Below are positions 29,301 to 43,339 of a stretch of DNA of 64,000 nucleotides, in pieces. The notes under the pieces are model-generated. The model was not told the origin of the DNA. It saw only the letters and a program-made list of their open reading frames with translations, and ran no database searches. Position 1 is the stretch's first letter; every line of letters begins with the position of its first letter. The stretch is from Acridotheres tristis (taxonomy: Eukaryota; Chordata; Aves; Passeriformes; Sturnidae), in assembly GCA_037013685.1 (NCBI GenBank), contig CM072894.1, positions 30,937,529-31,001,528 on the forward strand, in the 5' to 3' direction. A program made the translations under genes and the position numbers.

Positions 29301-32300
29301 GTGTGGTTTCAAGCCTGAATTCCTTAATAATAATGTTTTTGCTGACACATAATGTTTTTATTTGCCTTCAGAACTGTCTGTGTTAATAATGAGTAATTCC
29401 ACTTGGAAAATATTTACATTAAAGTATTTATTCTTATGTCACAGGCATAGATAGTGTCTTCTTTAAAGGGAAAGAGCAGCCAGGAAATGACTAATCCTGA
29501 AGCCAATTTTAATGTGCTGCCTTGGGATACCCTACCAGAAATCTAATATGCACACAAGGGCTATGATCCAACCTCAGCCACCACCACCTGGGAGACACAA
29601 GGGTGGAGTAGCCCTCAGGATTTGGACATCCCACTGCATTCAGTCAGTCAGACACAAACCTTTCAGGAGTTCCCAGCACAGTGATGGTTTTCAAAGCCAG
29701 TCCAGTGTAGCCTGCAAACACAATTTAGAGTCATGTATAACATTTACAGGATGAACTGATACCTCAGGCAGAGAACTATTTGCTATATTTCACTAATACC
29801 ACACCATTTTCCTCTACCAATCCCAAATTCACTCTACACAGGCATTCTCATTTGGAGACAGAGGGAATACAATGCACTGTAATGTGGGTGAAGGGATTAA
29901 TGATCTCTTCTGGAAAGTCTGTGGAGAAGAAATAGAATAATTAAGGGCTATGCTGATTGATTTTAGGTATGAGGCAATAGGGACCACAATGACTCTGAAC
30001 TCAGAACTGTGGAGAAAACAAAGCTCAGGAAAAAGCTGAGCCGGATATTAGCAGTTAAATTAACAGTTGGGAATCCAAAATCAAGCTTTCAGACTAATTT
30101 TTACACCCCATAGAAAAAAAAGTCTGAGAAAGCAGGACAGTGAAAACAAAACAGAACCCTTACAGAATGCAATTCCTATTAATTATTGACTATAATAATA
30201 TCTAATCACACTTTTTAATCACACCAGTTTGCATTTCACTAGAGAATTCATAAATAACATGGTAAGGTAAGATTAGAAAGATCTTTACTGATGCCTTTAT
30301 TTGCCAGAGCATCCAAGATGCCTTTGCATCAATTGTAGGTAAGAAATATAACAGCATCTCTTTGTGTTAAGTTTAACAGTTAAAGTTTAAATGGTCTACA
30401 GTGGTTTTGAAGTTGTCAACTGCAATTGGACATATCCTTCTGAAAACAAAGTCATTGCCTTTGTAAAAAATCTTGCCCAGAAAACTTTTTCCACACAGTG
30501 CTGAGAAAGGGCTGCCCAGTTCAGGCAGAAACAAGCCCTTCTGAGAAGCTGGGAAATCGTAGTTAAAGAGCATAACGAGAGGACTAGAAAGGAACTTCTC
30601 AATGATGAAAACAGAGAGCAAGGACAGTGCACTGTGCTGCTGAGCATCAACAGCAAAAGGTTTCCCAATGTTGTCAAAGTAGGCTGTAGGCAAACCCACC
30701 AGACTGAGATGCTGAATGTGACTCTGCCTATAATACTGATCTAAAAGTGAGAACAGAGAAATAAGACTGAAAAGAGCAGAGTAAAATATTACCCACATCA
30801 TGTGTTTTTCTTCACAGCCATATCCAAAGATAAACATCCCAAGAATTCTGAAGATGTCTCCCTTAAATTCCTAACAGAAGATAAATATCTGCTGGGCCTG
30901 AAACAGAACCAAGCAGATAAATATTTCAGGTTGAAAATACCCAAAGGACTTTGAATATCTTTAATACCTCTTTGGACTCTATGACTGTGGGAGACAGAAG
31001 TGAAATTCAGTGTGAAGCAAAGCCATGTATCGAAGACACAATTAAGATATGCCTTAGTATCTAAAAATTCTGGCTTCCAAACACAGAGGGTTCTCTGTTT
31101 GCTTTGCATGACTGAAGGAGAAAATCCAAACATGATACATCACTTTCCCTTTTGAACTTGCACTTTTAAACATTTCCAACAGCCTGTGCAGGAGGCAATC
31201 AAGGAACTAATGAGATCGCCACATATGGCCTTTGGATGTTGGGGCCATTGTGTGCTGCTGTACATCAGTCCTTAATGACATCTGTCCCCTCGCAGGACAT
31301 CCCACCCAGCAGCACCTATGAGCTGGAGAGCCAGTTGTCTGTGTTGTGGTGGGGACAAAAGGTTGACGTGGGCACTATTCAAGTGTCTCCGTGACAGATT
31401 GTGCAGCACAGCATGGGCTCCTGGCACTGCCCTCTGCTCCCGGTGCCCTCCTGAAGGGAGCAGGTCACAGGCAGAGGGGTTTCCCATCAGTTATTATCAG
31501 TTCTAAATTATGGCTGTATAAACAGTGCAAAAAACTCGGATTTTGTCAGTGTTGCTGCCCACAGGACATCTGAGCATTTCCCAGTTGTTTTGCAGAGGAG
31601 GAGCAGGCTGCCTGCTGTGCATAACCTGTACGGTGGCCTGTCTCACACCTTGGCTCTTGGCAACTTCTTTATTTGATCACTCACCCACGGTTACAAAGCA
31701 CATCGTTACATTGCGCTACTTTTATAAATGTTTCTGGGCTTGCTTTTTAAAAGTGGCCATTGTTTTCCAAAAGGAGCAGCCACAGTGCTCCTAGGTGAAC
31801 CAGAGCTAACAAAGGTAGAGCCCTGCTTCTCTAAATCTCTGGCAGTTTGCTCAAGAGATGGATGAATTTGTAAAGCTGGAAAGCATTGTTTCTGAGAAAG
31901 GTGACATGAGACAGATGTTAGTCATATTCCCTATTTTTTTTCCCTGAGACACACAACTGTGAGACTGAATTTACCTTTGCCATGATATAATATGCAAACT
32001 CTTGTTTCTCTGTCTTGAGAAAAAAAGCTATTTATTTTTTCTAGGGAAAAATACACAAAGACATGCCTGAGTATAGCCACAGGCACCTTTAATGAAGATT
32101 TAAAAGACATTTCAAATGGAAACCCTGGCAAACCTTTCCTCCTCCCCAAAACAATCAACTGCCAACAGCAAATGTTTCTGCTGGCAAACACTTTTCTGCT
32201 CTATAAAATTCTTCCCTATTAGAAACCTCCTTCCCCAAAGGCCTGGTAAAAAGGGTTTAGAAAGCTCCAAGAATATTGTCAAGTGGAGGCTGCACTTTGC

Positions 32301-32430
32301 CTTAGGGCCAGAAGGGACCATTAGATCATCTCATCTAACACCTGCATTAAAAAAGGAAAAAACCAAGCCCACACCACAATAGAACAACACAAGAAAACCC
32401 CCAGAATTTCACCCACCCACTTCTGTATAC
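32301..32430 (-). mobile_element. Ancient CR1-like 3' end, antisense
   Basis: The plus strand carries GGGCCAGAAGGGACCATTAG followed by ATCATCT and a CCTGCA block. This is the reverse complement of the 3' tail of old CR1-family LINEs. A second matching block, GAATTTCACCCACCCACTTC near 32404, occurs at comparable spacing in related sauropsid copies as I remember them. CR1 is a non-LTR retrotransposon that truncates at its 5' end, so small 3' fragments like this are common. The body beyond 32430 is not recognisable, and an A-rich insertion at about 32347-32395 separates the two blocks. The exact subfamily is unknown. Confidence 0.55.
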
Positions 32431-35400
32431 AGTCAGCAAAATGTGCTTAGTTAGCAAATATCTTCCACAAAGTCATTCCTTTGCCCTTGATCATGATGAA
32501 ATGGAGACTCCGTTCAGCAATTTCAGTAGTTTCCATATTTTTATCTCAATGGAAAAACTACATTCTGTATCTCAAGAATTACTTCCCAGTAATGAGCTCC
32601 CCCTGTTCTGGTACCTGTGTTGATATCTCTCAAATGCCTCCCTGTGCATGCAGATTCTACACCTCATGGGGATGTACCTGGACATTAGGTGGATGTTACT
32701 GCACAATATTGAACATACAAGTAATTTAGGAGCCAAGATATGATAAAGTTTTCAGTTTGCCCATCAGTAATTGCACTGTGTTGAACATGTAAAGTGGACA
32801 TATGGGTATTGACATATGTTCTGTGGGTATTGAGCCTAAGCCTGAATTTGGAGACAGGTTTTGATTGATGCTGAACTACATTGATTTACCCTCATCTGTA
32901 AAGTCAGAGGACTCCAGCTGTTAGAGCTTCTTTCTATGTTGCCCCTGCTTAGGCAGAAACCTTGCTTTTTTCATTTCACAAAAGTAATTCTTAAACATAA
33001 AACTAGAGAGAAAACTTATTTCACTCTGTATTTGTTTAAAAGTCATAAAATGTTTTAAATTTCTAAAAAATTCATATCTTACTACATCCATATTAAAAAT
33101 CATTGGCACTAGCATATAACTTCCAAAGAATATTTATGTTAATATCTTACGTATTTAACATTATAGCACATTACTGAACAGTTTGCTAGAACTTCCTGTT
33201 TATAATTCTTTACATGTTCCTTGCCTACCCTTGTTTGCTGGAACTTTTCCCACTTGGGGAAAAAATCCAGATTGGAGTTTTGTTCTCTATTTATCAGCAT
33301 ATGATTATTTTGGCTCTGGGCCTGTATAGCTATGTTGGTTTCCCGAAGTATAAAGAATTAAAGACATTTCTGCCTTTCTGAGAGAAATTGTAATGGTAAT
33401 ACAAAATGACATCCATTGTCCTCATAAGAAAAAAAAAAGATAGAAAATAATGAGGAGATAAAAGGAGAAGCAGAAGTTTAACCAGGAATAAATCCAACAA
33501 AAATGGAGGAATGAGGGCTTTTGAAATGGTATTGTGCCATTGACTGCAGAGTCAGCCCAATTAAGGCTTGTGTTTGGGTGCACACGTGACATTGCACTGA
33601 ATCACTGTCCAGCCAGGGTCACTGGGAAGAACCTTTTGTGGGACTGGCCTGCACAGGGCGAGATCTGACACCTAATAAACAGCTTTAACATGCAAGCTGT
33701 TTTGTCTGCTGTGAATGGTTTTGCCAAGAGAAGAGCTAAAGGATGATAACACCTGAAAAAATCTTCCCAAATTACACTGTTCCCTGAGTGATAGTCCCCA
33801 CACAAGTTTATGCTGTTTATCTACAATAGCTGTAAGGATTTCAGAACAACCACTGCCAGTACTTTTGAATTTGCATCCTTGCCCATTCAAAAATTCAAAG
33901 TACTTTGCTCTTAATCATTTGGGGAAATTCATTCATCCTCAAACACCACCCATCTTAGTCACGTCTGGGAAATTGCTTTCTGCAACACTGATACACACAG
34001 ACTTTCTTTAGGAGACAAATATAGATGAATTTTATACTACACAGCCTTCTTATCTCTGCATAGCATCATCATAAGCTTTCTCCTGTGTCAAAAACTATGC
34101 TAACCATTGGCAATAGGCAGATGTTTTTTACTCTCTGAGAAAAAAAAATTTACTGGTTTACTATAATTTATGGAAGAAACTTCATCATTATAGAAAAGCC
34201 TTCATCTTTCATAGCTAGAAAAAAAATAACATCGTGCTCTGCTTTCAGATGCCTCCACTGGGAGGCATCCCTCAAACACGAGATAACACTGGCAGGCATA
34301 AGATGAACTCCAGTCTCCTCCAGGAGTGAAAGAGGAATTGAAGCTCAGACATAAGGATTTATAAAGTTGCTTGAGGAAAGCAACTGCAATTAAAAGACAT
34401 ATGTTTAAAACAAATCTTGGAATTTGTGAAAATCTGCAGGGCTGAGGCACCTACCTACAGTGAAATATATGCTCAAGTACTTTATTGATTTAGGACCACA
34501 GCTGGGAGAAAAGGGTTTCTTGTGAGAGTCAGCTCAGGTTCCCAAATGTCTGACAATGAGGAAATTAAAAAGCAGATATACATTTGCCACTATTCATGTT
34601 CTGTTCTAATCAACCTGCACTGACTTCAGGCTTACAGCAAATCTTGCTCAAAATCATGTGCTAGCTGGAGAAATAAGTCACTACAATAAAATTAGGGACT
34701 AATCATTAGGAATACAGCTGTGAAAACCCATAGGGCGATACTGCTTCCTTACAGTACTAAACTGGTCATTTCTGTAGTTCCTATGTTGGAGCTCTATATA
34801 GGCAGCTCAGGACTTTGCACACACTGTAATTGTTCCCCACAAACAGCTGCAAGATGAACCAGATCACATTAACCCATTTACGTGCCCAGAACTTGAAATC
34901 TCAATGGGTATCAAAGCATTTAATAAAATACAGCCCATGATAAATACACAGAATAGATGGTGAACTGTGTTGTAGGTTCCTGGACACTGCAGGAAATCTC
35001 CCACAGCCTCTTCCAGGACGATAAAATGGCAGGTAGGTGGTTAGAGTAAATTACCTCTAGTAAAGAATCAGCTACTTATCCAAATTAATGAAAAACTTAA
35101 TGTTAATTTCAGCCCTGTTGCAAATATACAAACATGGATAATTAATATTAAATTGTTTCCATTTGCAGAACAGCAATTTATTATCTGATACTGTATAGAA
35201 GCAGAATAATCTCCTCTCCTCAGCTACATAACTTTTCCTCTGGCTGGAAGTTTGTGCATTACATGAGGTAATATCTCTTCTGAGATACAGATACACAGAG
35301 AAGATTTTGTTATTGTTGGGAACACAAGGAATGACCACTTTTAAAGATCCTGACACAGGTGGATAAAGTGGTCTGTTCTGAAGATCAAGGAGTTACAAAA

Positions 35401-35573
35401 AGCCCTTATCCATGAAGAGCTGTATTCAGCTAAAGAATTAAGATTGCATTTTCTTCATTCTGTCTTAACTTGCTGATTTTCTTATACAACCTTCTTAGAA
35501 ATATTAAAGTGAAGTGATCAGAGCTCACTGAGCACAGATCAGCTGTGCATTAAAAATGAATTAAAGTTTTAAT

Positions 35574-35594
35574 TTAATTAAAGGTTAATTAAAG
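35574..35594. repeat. 11-bp-period TTAATTAAAG pair
   Basis: TTAATTAAAG occurs at 35574-35583 and again at 35585-35594 inside a wider AT-rich patch. Each copy contains the homeodomain core TAATTA, so it could bind such factors, but AT-rich DNA makes this core frequently by chance. Confidence 0.5.
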
Positions 35595-36438
35595 ACTGTG
35601 CATAAAGAACTCTCCAGACCAAGTGCCTGTCATCCTATCTGAGCATGGCTATTAAAGTCATTTCTACAGCTTTACTTTCAAATCTTTATACAACGTCACA
35701 ATTCCTCTCCAAGTCATTTCGAAGTACCGATCCAATGTCTCATTTTCACTGCTTTTCTCCATCTCCAGATTTGTCAGACACAATTTATTCCTTATGAATC
35801 AGAACTAGTAGGTTTTATCAGCTGATATTTCTCCAGATGTTTTGTGATCTCACGTCTTATTAACTCTCCAGGATATTGCCTGCCAGTAAGATTAGGCACA
35901 TAAACCTGTAATTGTTTGTCTCTTGCCCTTCCCAGCAGCTCCCATGCTAACAGGTCCCACCAGCAAGGTCAGCCAGAGAAGGCACAGGGAGAGCTGCTCA
36001 CATGTCACATGCAGGATATTTTTTCACTCATTCAGCGACCACAGTATTTTCAATTTTATATATTGAAAACATATATCTACTGGCACAAAGCTGCTAATCC
36101 AGTGGTGAAATGGGAATGAAATGGCTATAAAGGGAGGAGAAAGAAAGAGGAGAAGATGTTTCCCACATCTTTCATTTGAAATTTCATCACAGAAAGAAAA
36201 TCTCTGTGTCTTGCAAACACTCTTTTGAATCACATGGATTTCAAGTTGCTACTAGTCTTCAGGTTATGCCCTGAAAGGAGCCGGAACAGTAGAAAGAGCA
36301 AGATGTGACAAGAGAGCTGGCAGGAATCCAGAAGATATCATTTGCACTGTGTTGATTTGAGACAGTTTTAATGGGGATAACCTACTTGGGGTTGAAGTCA
36401 TAGGTATTCAAACTGCATTTATGCTGAGATTTAATGCA

Positions 36439-36474
36439 CATTTCTGTAAGGGTGGTGTCATTTCTGTAAGGGTG
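36439..36474 (+). repeat. Tandem duplication, 20-bp period
   Basis: CATTTCTGTAAGGGTG is present at 36439-36454 and again, identical, at 36459-36474, separated by GTGT. A recent small slippage duplication. Confidence 0.8.
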
Positions 36475-39400
36475 CCATCTTTACAGTTGCTTTAGACCAG
36501 GTAACAGAGAAAATACAACAGTGTTAACTACACAGTAAGTGTCAACTCTTGTGTCCTTTGAACTAAAAGACCTCAAGTATATTTAGAGACAGCATGAACA
36601 TAGCAGAAAGTTCAGTATGAATTATCTCCTTATAAAAAACATTGTGGGCACTAAACAGCTACACCAAATCTTCATCTTCTGCTGCTGCTATTCCAAATTC
36701 AAGCTTGCATCAATGTCATTAAATAGTTTTCTTTCAAAATCAAAGACTTTACGTAATTTTAGAGTACAAAACAACATGTCTGTGCTTGTGCAGATGCTTC
36801 TCTCCTCTCCTCTTCCAAATGACTGAAGACCAGACACAGGTATCTCCCTACAGACTGACTAAACATCCTTGCTATGGCCACACGATTTCATCTGTTCATT
36901 TAGTATGTTATGAGGGAGGTTATTTAGTTCATCCTAAAGGATTTCATCAATATTTTTGAAAACTATGTTAAATGGAACTTTACACTGACCACCCTTGAGC
37001 TTCTGTACACAACAGCCCTCAGAAATTCCTGCCTTTCTTCCACTCATATTCTCAGAAGGGCTGACTGTTCCTTGATGACACTCCACCTACCACTGGTAGC
37101 CTTTACCCCTCACATCCTCTTTAGCTGGTTACTGCAGCAGCCAATCTCACCACCATCCTTCCTCACATTCACAATTTTCCTGTCATTAACCTCCTCACAA
37201 AAAAGAACTGCTGTTTAGATCCTCTTGGAAATTAGTTATCTGCAAATTTCAGGCTTACCACCAGGCTCACCCCCCTCAATAGTCTCAAAATTAAATTAGA
37301 AATCCCAGGACTTTCTTTGATTGCCTTTCCTTTCCATAGATGTTTCTGTCCACAAGGTTTATTAAGTGCTCTTTCACAATTCCATAAATCCTGTACCCTG
37401 TATGCTTGTTTGCCTATATGTCATGTATGTCATGTTTTCAAATTTGATTTCCTCTAATGCTGTCATTTCAATCTTCCTTATCCTTACCAGAAAAATAGAT
37501 GGAGATGCCCCCTCTTTATTTATATAAGCACTAAAAAGATCATATAAACTCTCACACACAAAAATTTGCTGGCTTGTACTACTTGCTGGACTTCTGGTGA
37601 ACATAGTTTGTTGTGCTTTCAAAGCTCTGTCCCTCAGACAGATCCTAAACAAACATAACCTGTGACCACAGGCAGGAAAGAGGCTGACAGCAAAAAAAGC
37701 CTCCTGTAATAAACCCTGGAAAAGGATTCCACAGACATCCAACTGCTGCAGGTTGATAGCACCACACAACATAAAACAACTGCTCCACAGAAAGCCTTTG
37801 TGCAAAACCTCTTTTCTAATGCTCTGCTCCCTCTTTTTCACTGGTTAGAGGGACTGGAACATCCTTCTGCTCCTCCTGTTAAAATGTTTTCATGAAGGAT
37901 CATGATCCAAGGTGAAATCTTGGCATCAGGGAAGCCAAGTGGCCATTAACATCAAAAGGAAACAAAACTTTGCCCAAAGGTTCCTTTGCCCAAAGGAACA
38001 AGCACAGTCATCTTGTCAAGTTTCTGCATGCAGAGCTGGATTAACTCTGTAGATTAAGACACTCTATCATCTCCCGAGTATTTACAATTTATTTCATCTA
38101 ATACCAAGTATGAATTTTGTAACTAGCTATTGCATATTAGGCTCCTTCACTTTTGTAATTTATGTTGCTCGTCTCTTGGCATTCATGTCTTAACATAAAT
38201 CAAATCATGTATAAAAATCATTGCCAAAAAGAAATAAGATTTTTGCACAACTCACAGTGGTCAAGCAGTATCTGTAAAATATGTTCTCTAATCAATTTAA
38301 GATGCATCATCTTTCTTATCTCAGAGCTTTAAAAATATACGTTATATTGAAAACCTGTACAGAGCACTCCTCAAAAGCTGTATTTGAAATACTAAGTCAG
38401 TTTCTGATGCCAAAAATCACAGAAATACCACTTTTGTCTTAATTTTTTAGCTAAGAATTATTACTAATAGAATTCATTGTTCTCGAAGCACAAATGAAAG
38501 GCAACTCCTAATGATAAGTACTTTCATCATCCCTGATGTGATTCACAGTGTTTTTTCGGGTGTTATTGTTGTCTTTATGTGAATGTGATTACTTTTAGAA
38601 TTACAGTTGCACATAAAGTCTGTAAAGACAAAGCAGGTTGTATCTACCATAGAGGTAAATATGAAAAAATGTCACTGCTGCTGCTCTCTAAAATTTTTCA
38701 CTGAAGAGTTGTATATGATAAAGGATAAATTCACCTTTATTAAGAGTTTTGATGTGTGGAAACATTATTTTGTATGTTTCCAAAACAGGTAGTTAAATTT
38801 TCTAATAATTGATAAGCTTTCCTCTGTGTTTTTTTTCTTTTAAAGTTTCTTTAAAAGTATTCTAAACCCGACTAAAATTACAAGCAAAATCCATTGAAAA
38901 AAACTTACAACCTTTTAAGTTATACTCTTATGATATTAGTGGGAATACAAAAAAGGCACATTTTTCATTCTCAAAAACTAGAATGAAGACATACATATAC
39001 AAAACCAACAGTTTTCAGCAAAATCATCTTTCTTGCAAAAAAAAATATATTCCCCACTAAAGAAACACAGCTTCAAATATTTTTTTCAGATCTGTCAACA
39101 GATACAGGAAACACACTGCATCCCTCCTCTAGGTACTTCAGTGCCATTAAAAATGTCATTCAAGAAGCATTAAAGCCCAAGGAAAATGAGCAAGAGAGGC
39201 CTCTCGTTTATCTTAATCATTAATTAAAATGAAAATCATTGCATTTTTATAGATCTCTAGCTGCTGGATGAAAGACACAGATTCCTTGACAAAATTTCCA
39301 CCCAAATTATTAAGAGTCCTTTTCCAGGGCCAGTGAATGGACGACAGCCTTTCTTCTTGCATAACACTTTTTCATTTTAGCAGACTCCTACTACATAAAA

Positions 39401-40268
39401 TTATAGATATCTTGGAGGATTTTGTCTGGATAATTTTCAGCTCACAAACCTTTTCCTATCCTAGATTGAAATACTAGAGAGATGTATCCCTCCTTAGTGG
39501 TCTGCCTGGACCCAAACCCAAGGAGTGCAGCTCTTTCTCCAGGACAAAGCTGCTCCCCCAGAATTCCAAAGCTCCCGTGGATAATAACTCCAGCTCCTGG
39601 GAGAGCTGAGGGCACAAAGCCCAGACTGTCTATGTGGAAAAGCCATCCCCAGTCCCTGAGCTCAGAGTTCATATTCCTTCCCCTACATGAACTGACCTCT
39701 GTCTCACTCAGGGGAGTTTTATAGCATGGTTTCCATCTAACCTAGACACCTTAAAAGCCCAGCTGGCCACTTCAGCCCAAATATCCTCCACGTCTGTGTG
39801 TGGATCCCCACAAATTTCTTTGTGTGGCTCACTTGCAGGGTTCAAGACTCAATAAGGATCTCTCTCCAACTGATTCCCAGCTCTCATTCCTAAGTAAAAG
39901 TCTGGTGACTTTAAAAATGAGACACTCATGTTTTATGGCCCTGACAAGGCATTTGATTTTCACAAGGGAAATAATACAGAAATAATGATAAATTGTCCAA
40001 TAATTCGTCCGGAAGGAATCCAGAGAGAGAAGACATTGAAGAATTTAAAACCAAAGGCAGGACATACAATTTAACAGCAGAATGGTTTTGTTTTGGAAGA
40101 GTGCATGTGAAATGTTACTGTTGACTGTTCTTTTTAGCTGGGTTACTTCTACTGAGAATATTGGCTGTAAGTAACAGTGACAAGTGAAACTCATTCTTTA
40201 AAGAGTGCTGCGGCTTTCTGTAGCTCAGTGTGGCATGTCTCTGAAAGCCGGGGTTCCAGACTTGCAGA

Positions 40269-40286
40269 AATTGCAATTGCAATTGC
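40269..40286. repeat. (AATTGC)3 with flanking direct repeats
   Basis: Three perfect hexamers containing overlapping GCAATTGC palindromes. The tract is bounded by two copies of TTGCAGAAA, at 40262-40270 and 40283-40291. Looks like local slippage. Confidence 0.75.
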
Positions 40287-42978
40287 AGAAATAAACATTG
40301 GTTTATGTAGCATGTCCCTTATTCACCATGTGAACTTGAACAGTCTGCTGAGGTCCAAGAATTATCCCAGCTCCTGGAGACCTGGCTAACAAATAAAACA
40401 GTTGGAAAAGCTTTCTGTGTGTATTTGTACAGCAGCACATGCACAGCACCACATACTCCTGTCTTTCCTGTAAAGAAGAATAGGTAACTCTTACAGCTGG
40501 AGTATTACAATCCTTCCCAATTTGAAAATGACACTGCTAAACTCCAGAGAAATGAGCTCTCTGCTCTGAGATCTGGCTGTGCCTCATGATATTCAAGTAC
40601 AGTGTGAGGACAGTATTTTCACCACATGCAAATCTTGGATATGCTGACATCTATGCCAAACCTGCCATTTAACTTCAGAATTTTAGCTCAAATCTCTCTG
40701 AGACACTGATCCAACACCAAGGTCAACTCTAAAAGGATCATGAGTAACTAAAAGCACTTTATTTACAGAATTGAAACTAATACAATCAATGCCCTTCAGA
40801 TGAGAACAGAGTGAATCATACCAAAACATCTCACCCAGGCAAGACAGAGATGGCAGGAAAGCCTCAGAAAAGTTTAGCAATTATCTTCATAGAACTTCTT
40901 TTCATTCCTGTTACTTTGCAACTGTAAATCATATTTCAATTTATTCACACATAGCCAGCTCAAAACACAGTCCAATAACAGCTCTTTTCCACAGTTCTGC
41001 ATAATGCCAGGAAAGGAGAATTGATAAAAGAAATAACTTAGAAAATATAGGTATTCATTTCATTCCATGGTATATGTGCACCCAACAAAGCAAACCCAAA
41101 TAAAATTCAAAAACCTGAAATGATCAGAGACAAGACTTATTTCAGGACACAGGGTACAGTAAGGTAACGCAGCTTTAGGGGAAAGATTGCTCGTCCTTTT
41201 CAGTCATCAAAACATAATTCCTTCCATTCTCATCCACCTTAATAGAGGCCACAGAGCAGATGCAGATGACACTTCACAAATTCTCTCTCTTTTTGAACAC
41301 TGAATGTTCTGAAAAACTATTTGTTTTTAATCTATTTTTTTGCATCTTTATATAAGGCAATGGTAGTGGGGCACTCACATCCCCTTGTAGCTGGAGAGAA
41401 CTGTGAGCACCTTTTGTGAGCCTTTTATCAAAAACTCCCTCTGATCTTTTGTATTTTTATATCAATGCAAATTCTCTAGGAATACTCTAAATTGCTACTC
41501 ATGCTTAATATCTTCATGCAATTCAGCACCAAATATACCTCCATTATGCATTCAGAGCCTGGAATTCATTACTAAATGCTATTTACCATGGAAATAAAGA
41601 CACTGGAAAGACCTATTACCTGGTGTGAGCTTTTCTGCAAGGCACTTATCTATGTGCATGGAAGCAAGCAGACATTTCCAGTGTCCCTTATCTGTACCCT
41701 GACACTGCACAGCCTATTTAGGCTTCTGCAAGGGGAGGCTGATGCCTCTGTGACAGGTTTCATGTGCATATTCTAAGAGTAACCACTGCAGTGATGTCAG
41801 GATGACAGGTAGAAGGAGCTATTACTGACTCCTTTTGTCTTGAGTTGCAGACACAGCACTCTTAGCAACAATCCTAATATTTCACATTCACAGTTTAAAG
41901 TGGTGAATAGGATTATTCATTAACATACTGTACTTTTTAACTATAAATTACTTGTAAAAATGACTGCCAGGAAGATCTTTTAAAAGATAGATGCCCTTTC
42001 TGGTTTTTCAGGTCCATTGTATGATTTTGGTGCATTTCTGACTGGCAGGGCTCTGTGCAGGGGATTTAGGAAGATAGGCTAGACTGTAAATGGTCTAAAA
42101 AAACCCTGAGAAATATGGGACAACTTCATTGTGGACAAACTTCTATTCAGCCATTGAGTGTAATACAGTGAGTGACAGCTTATACAGAACTTGGCAGGCT
42201 TCACAAACAGGGAAATAAAGGAAAACTTTTAGCCTGTGATGAGCTTTTTGACAGGGCAGTAAAATCCTAATTGAGACACACTGAACCATACAAAGGAGTT
42301 TGTATAACACAATACAGGTTTAAATGAATAGACATAGTCATAAGAAGATGAAAGAAACTCGCTTTAATGATGGATCCTCTGTTTTTTTAGAGTATTAACT
42401 TTTAAAATTTTTGCATTTGCTGATTTTCTTACCTATTCTTGTCATTTGTATTATGCATAAGCAGAGAAATTCTCATATTTGCTGTCATTATTGTAATTAT
42501 TTTGACAAGCTTTAATTGCACTAATAATTTTTAATTCCCCTTTTTATAGGAATACATAACGTGACCTCAAAACTTGTATCATCTTGCCTTAAAAATTGTG
42601 CTACCACAAACACCATTCTAAATCTGCTGAAATCCAGCAGATGTTTAGTTCATTACCACGTGAGGAGTGTGGGAATAGCTTTTACCATAGTTCTATTTCA
42701 ATGCATCCTCACTACAGGATTTGGTATGGCAGGATGATTTTTATAGAAATTAAGTCAGTTGGAGCTATAGAACTGGAGATATTCAAGTTGAAATGAATAG
42801 ACCTCAGCACAGCTCAGATACTCACGGAGGCAGACCATTTGAAGTGGTCTCATTGGAATTAAAGAATTCATAAAGGATATAAAAATAAATACCTGATGGC
42901 AGAGATTTATTTTATAACCTCTACTGCAACATCCTGACAAGGCATCTGTGAGGACATGAATGATTTGTCGAACTTCAG

Positions 42979-42995
42979 TCTCTCTCTCTCTCTCT
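42979..42995. repeat. (TC)n microsatellite
   Basis: Seventeen bases of uninterrupted TC repeat. Short, potentially polymorphic. Confidence 0.85.
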
Positions 42996-43030
42996 GCCAG
43001 TCTTTGGTCTGCATGGAATAATGCTCACAT

Positions 43031-43050
43031 AAAAGGCTGCAAAAGGCTGC
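43031..43050. repeat. 10-bp tandem duplication
   Basis: AAAAGGCTGC occurs twice head to tail. Local slippage product. Confidence 0.85.
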
Positions 43051-43339
43051 ATGACCTAAAGATACCTCACTGAGCCAGCACCCTTTCTGAAGTCAGTAAC
43101 AACTCAAGCTCCAGTCCCAAACCCAGCTCAAGTTTTGCCAGTTGATATTCTGTCCTCAATGCTATCCCATTGGTAAATGGCAATTTACATCTGCCCTGTA
43201 TCCATCCCTACTTCATCAGCTCTTTTGACCTCCAGCTCTGCCGTCTACTGTTAATTCAGATTTGTTCTACATGTACTCTATACCATGATTTGTACTCTCA
43301 GATTTGTATCACTCATCTTCAAAGGTGCTAGAAAATTAT

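Larger units (their letters stand above)
17239..32300. other. Unique non-coding DNA
   Basis: Long AT-rich stretch without a supported gene. It holds an A-rich GAAAA-type patch at about 23324-23356, a small ATTCTAAT tandem near 22461-22494 and a weak MIR-like fragment near 23100. The longer frames, for example 154 codons on the minus strand at 30373-30837, show no recognised domain. No CpG island, RNA gene or intact retroelement is seen. Confidence 0.55.
32431..43339. other. Unique non-coding DNA with minor repeats
   Basis: No supported gene. Minor items are a 16-bp direct duplication at 36439-36474, an 11-bp-period TTAATTAAAG pair at 35574-35594, an AATTGC triplet repeat at 40269-40286, a TC dinucleotide run at 42979-42995 and a doubled AAAAGGCTGC at 43031-43050. 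The 155-codon minus-strand frame at 37374-37841 has no recognised domain. A moderately GC-richer patch at 39480-39730 was considered as a retroviral LTR but lacks convincing ends. Confidence 0.55.

Noticed and set aside
30373..30837. 154-codon minus-strand reading frame
   Set aside because: No domain recognised, no convincing splice signals, and the hydrophobic runs are typical of T-rich antisense frames.
32885..32912. MIR fragment around CCCTCATCTGTAAAGTCAGA
   Set aside because: Only the short 'CTCATCTGTAAA' block matches, with no supporting upstream MIR sequence.
37374..37841. 155-codon minus-strand reading frame
   Set aside because: No family match and low-complexity flanks; consistent with a chance frame.
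39440..39900. Retroviral LTR in the GC-richer patch
   Set aside because: No clear termini, paired copy, primer-binding site or internal retroviral sequence.
40205..40270. tRNA or tRNA-derived SINE
   Set aside because: TAGCTCAGTGTGG looks like an A box and GGGGTTCCAGA like a B box, but their spacing is about 12 nt too short and no cloverleaf or acceptor stem forms.
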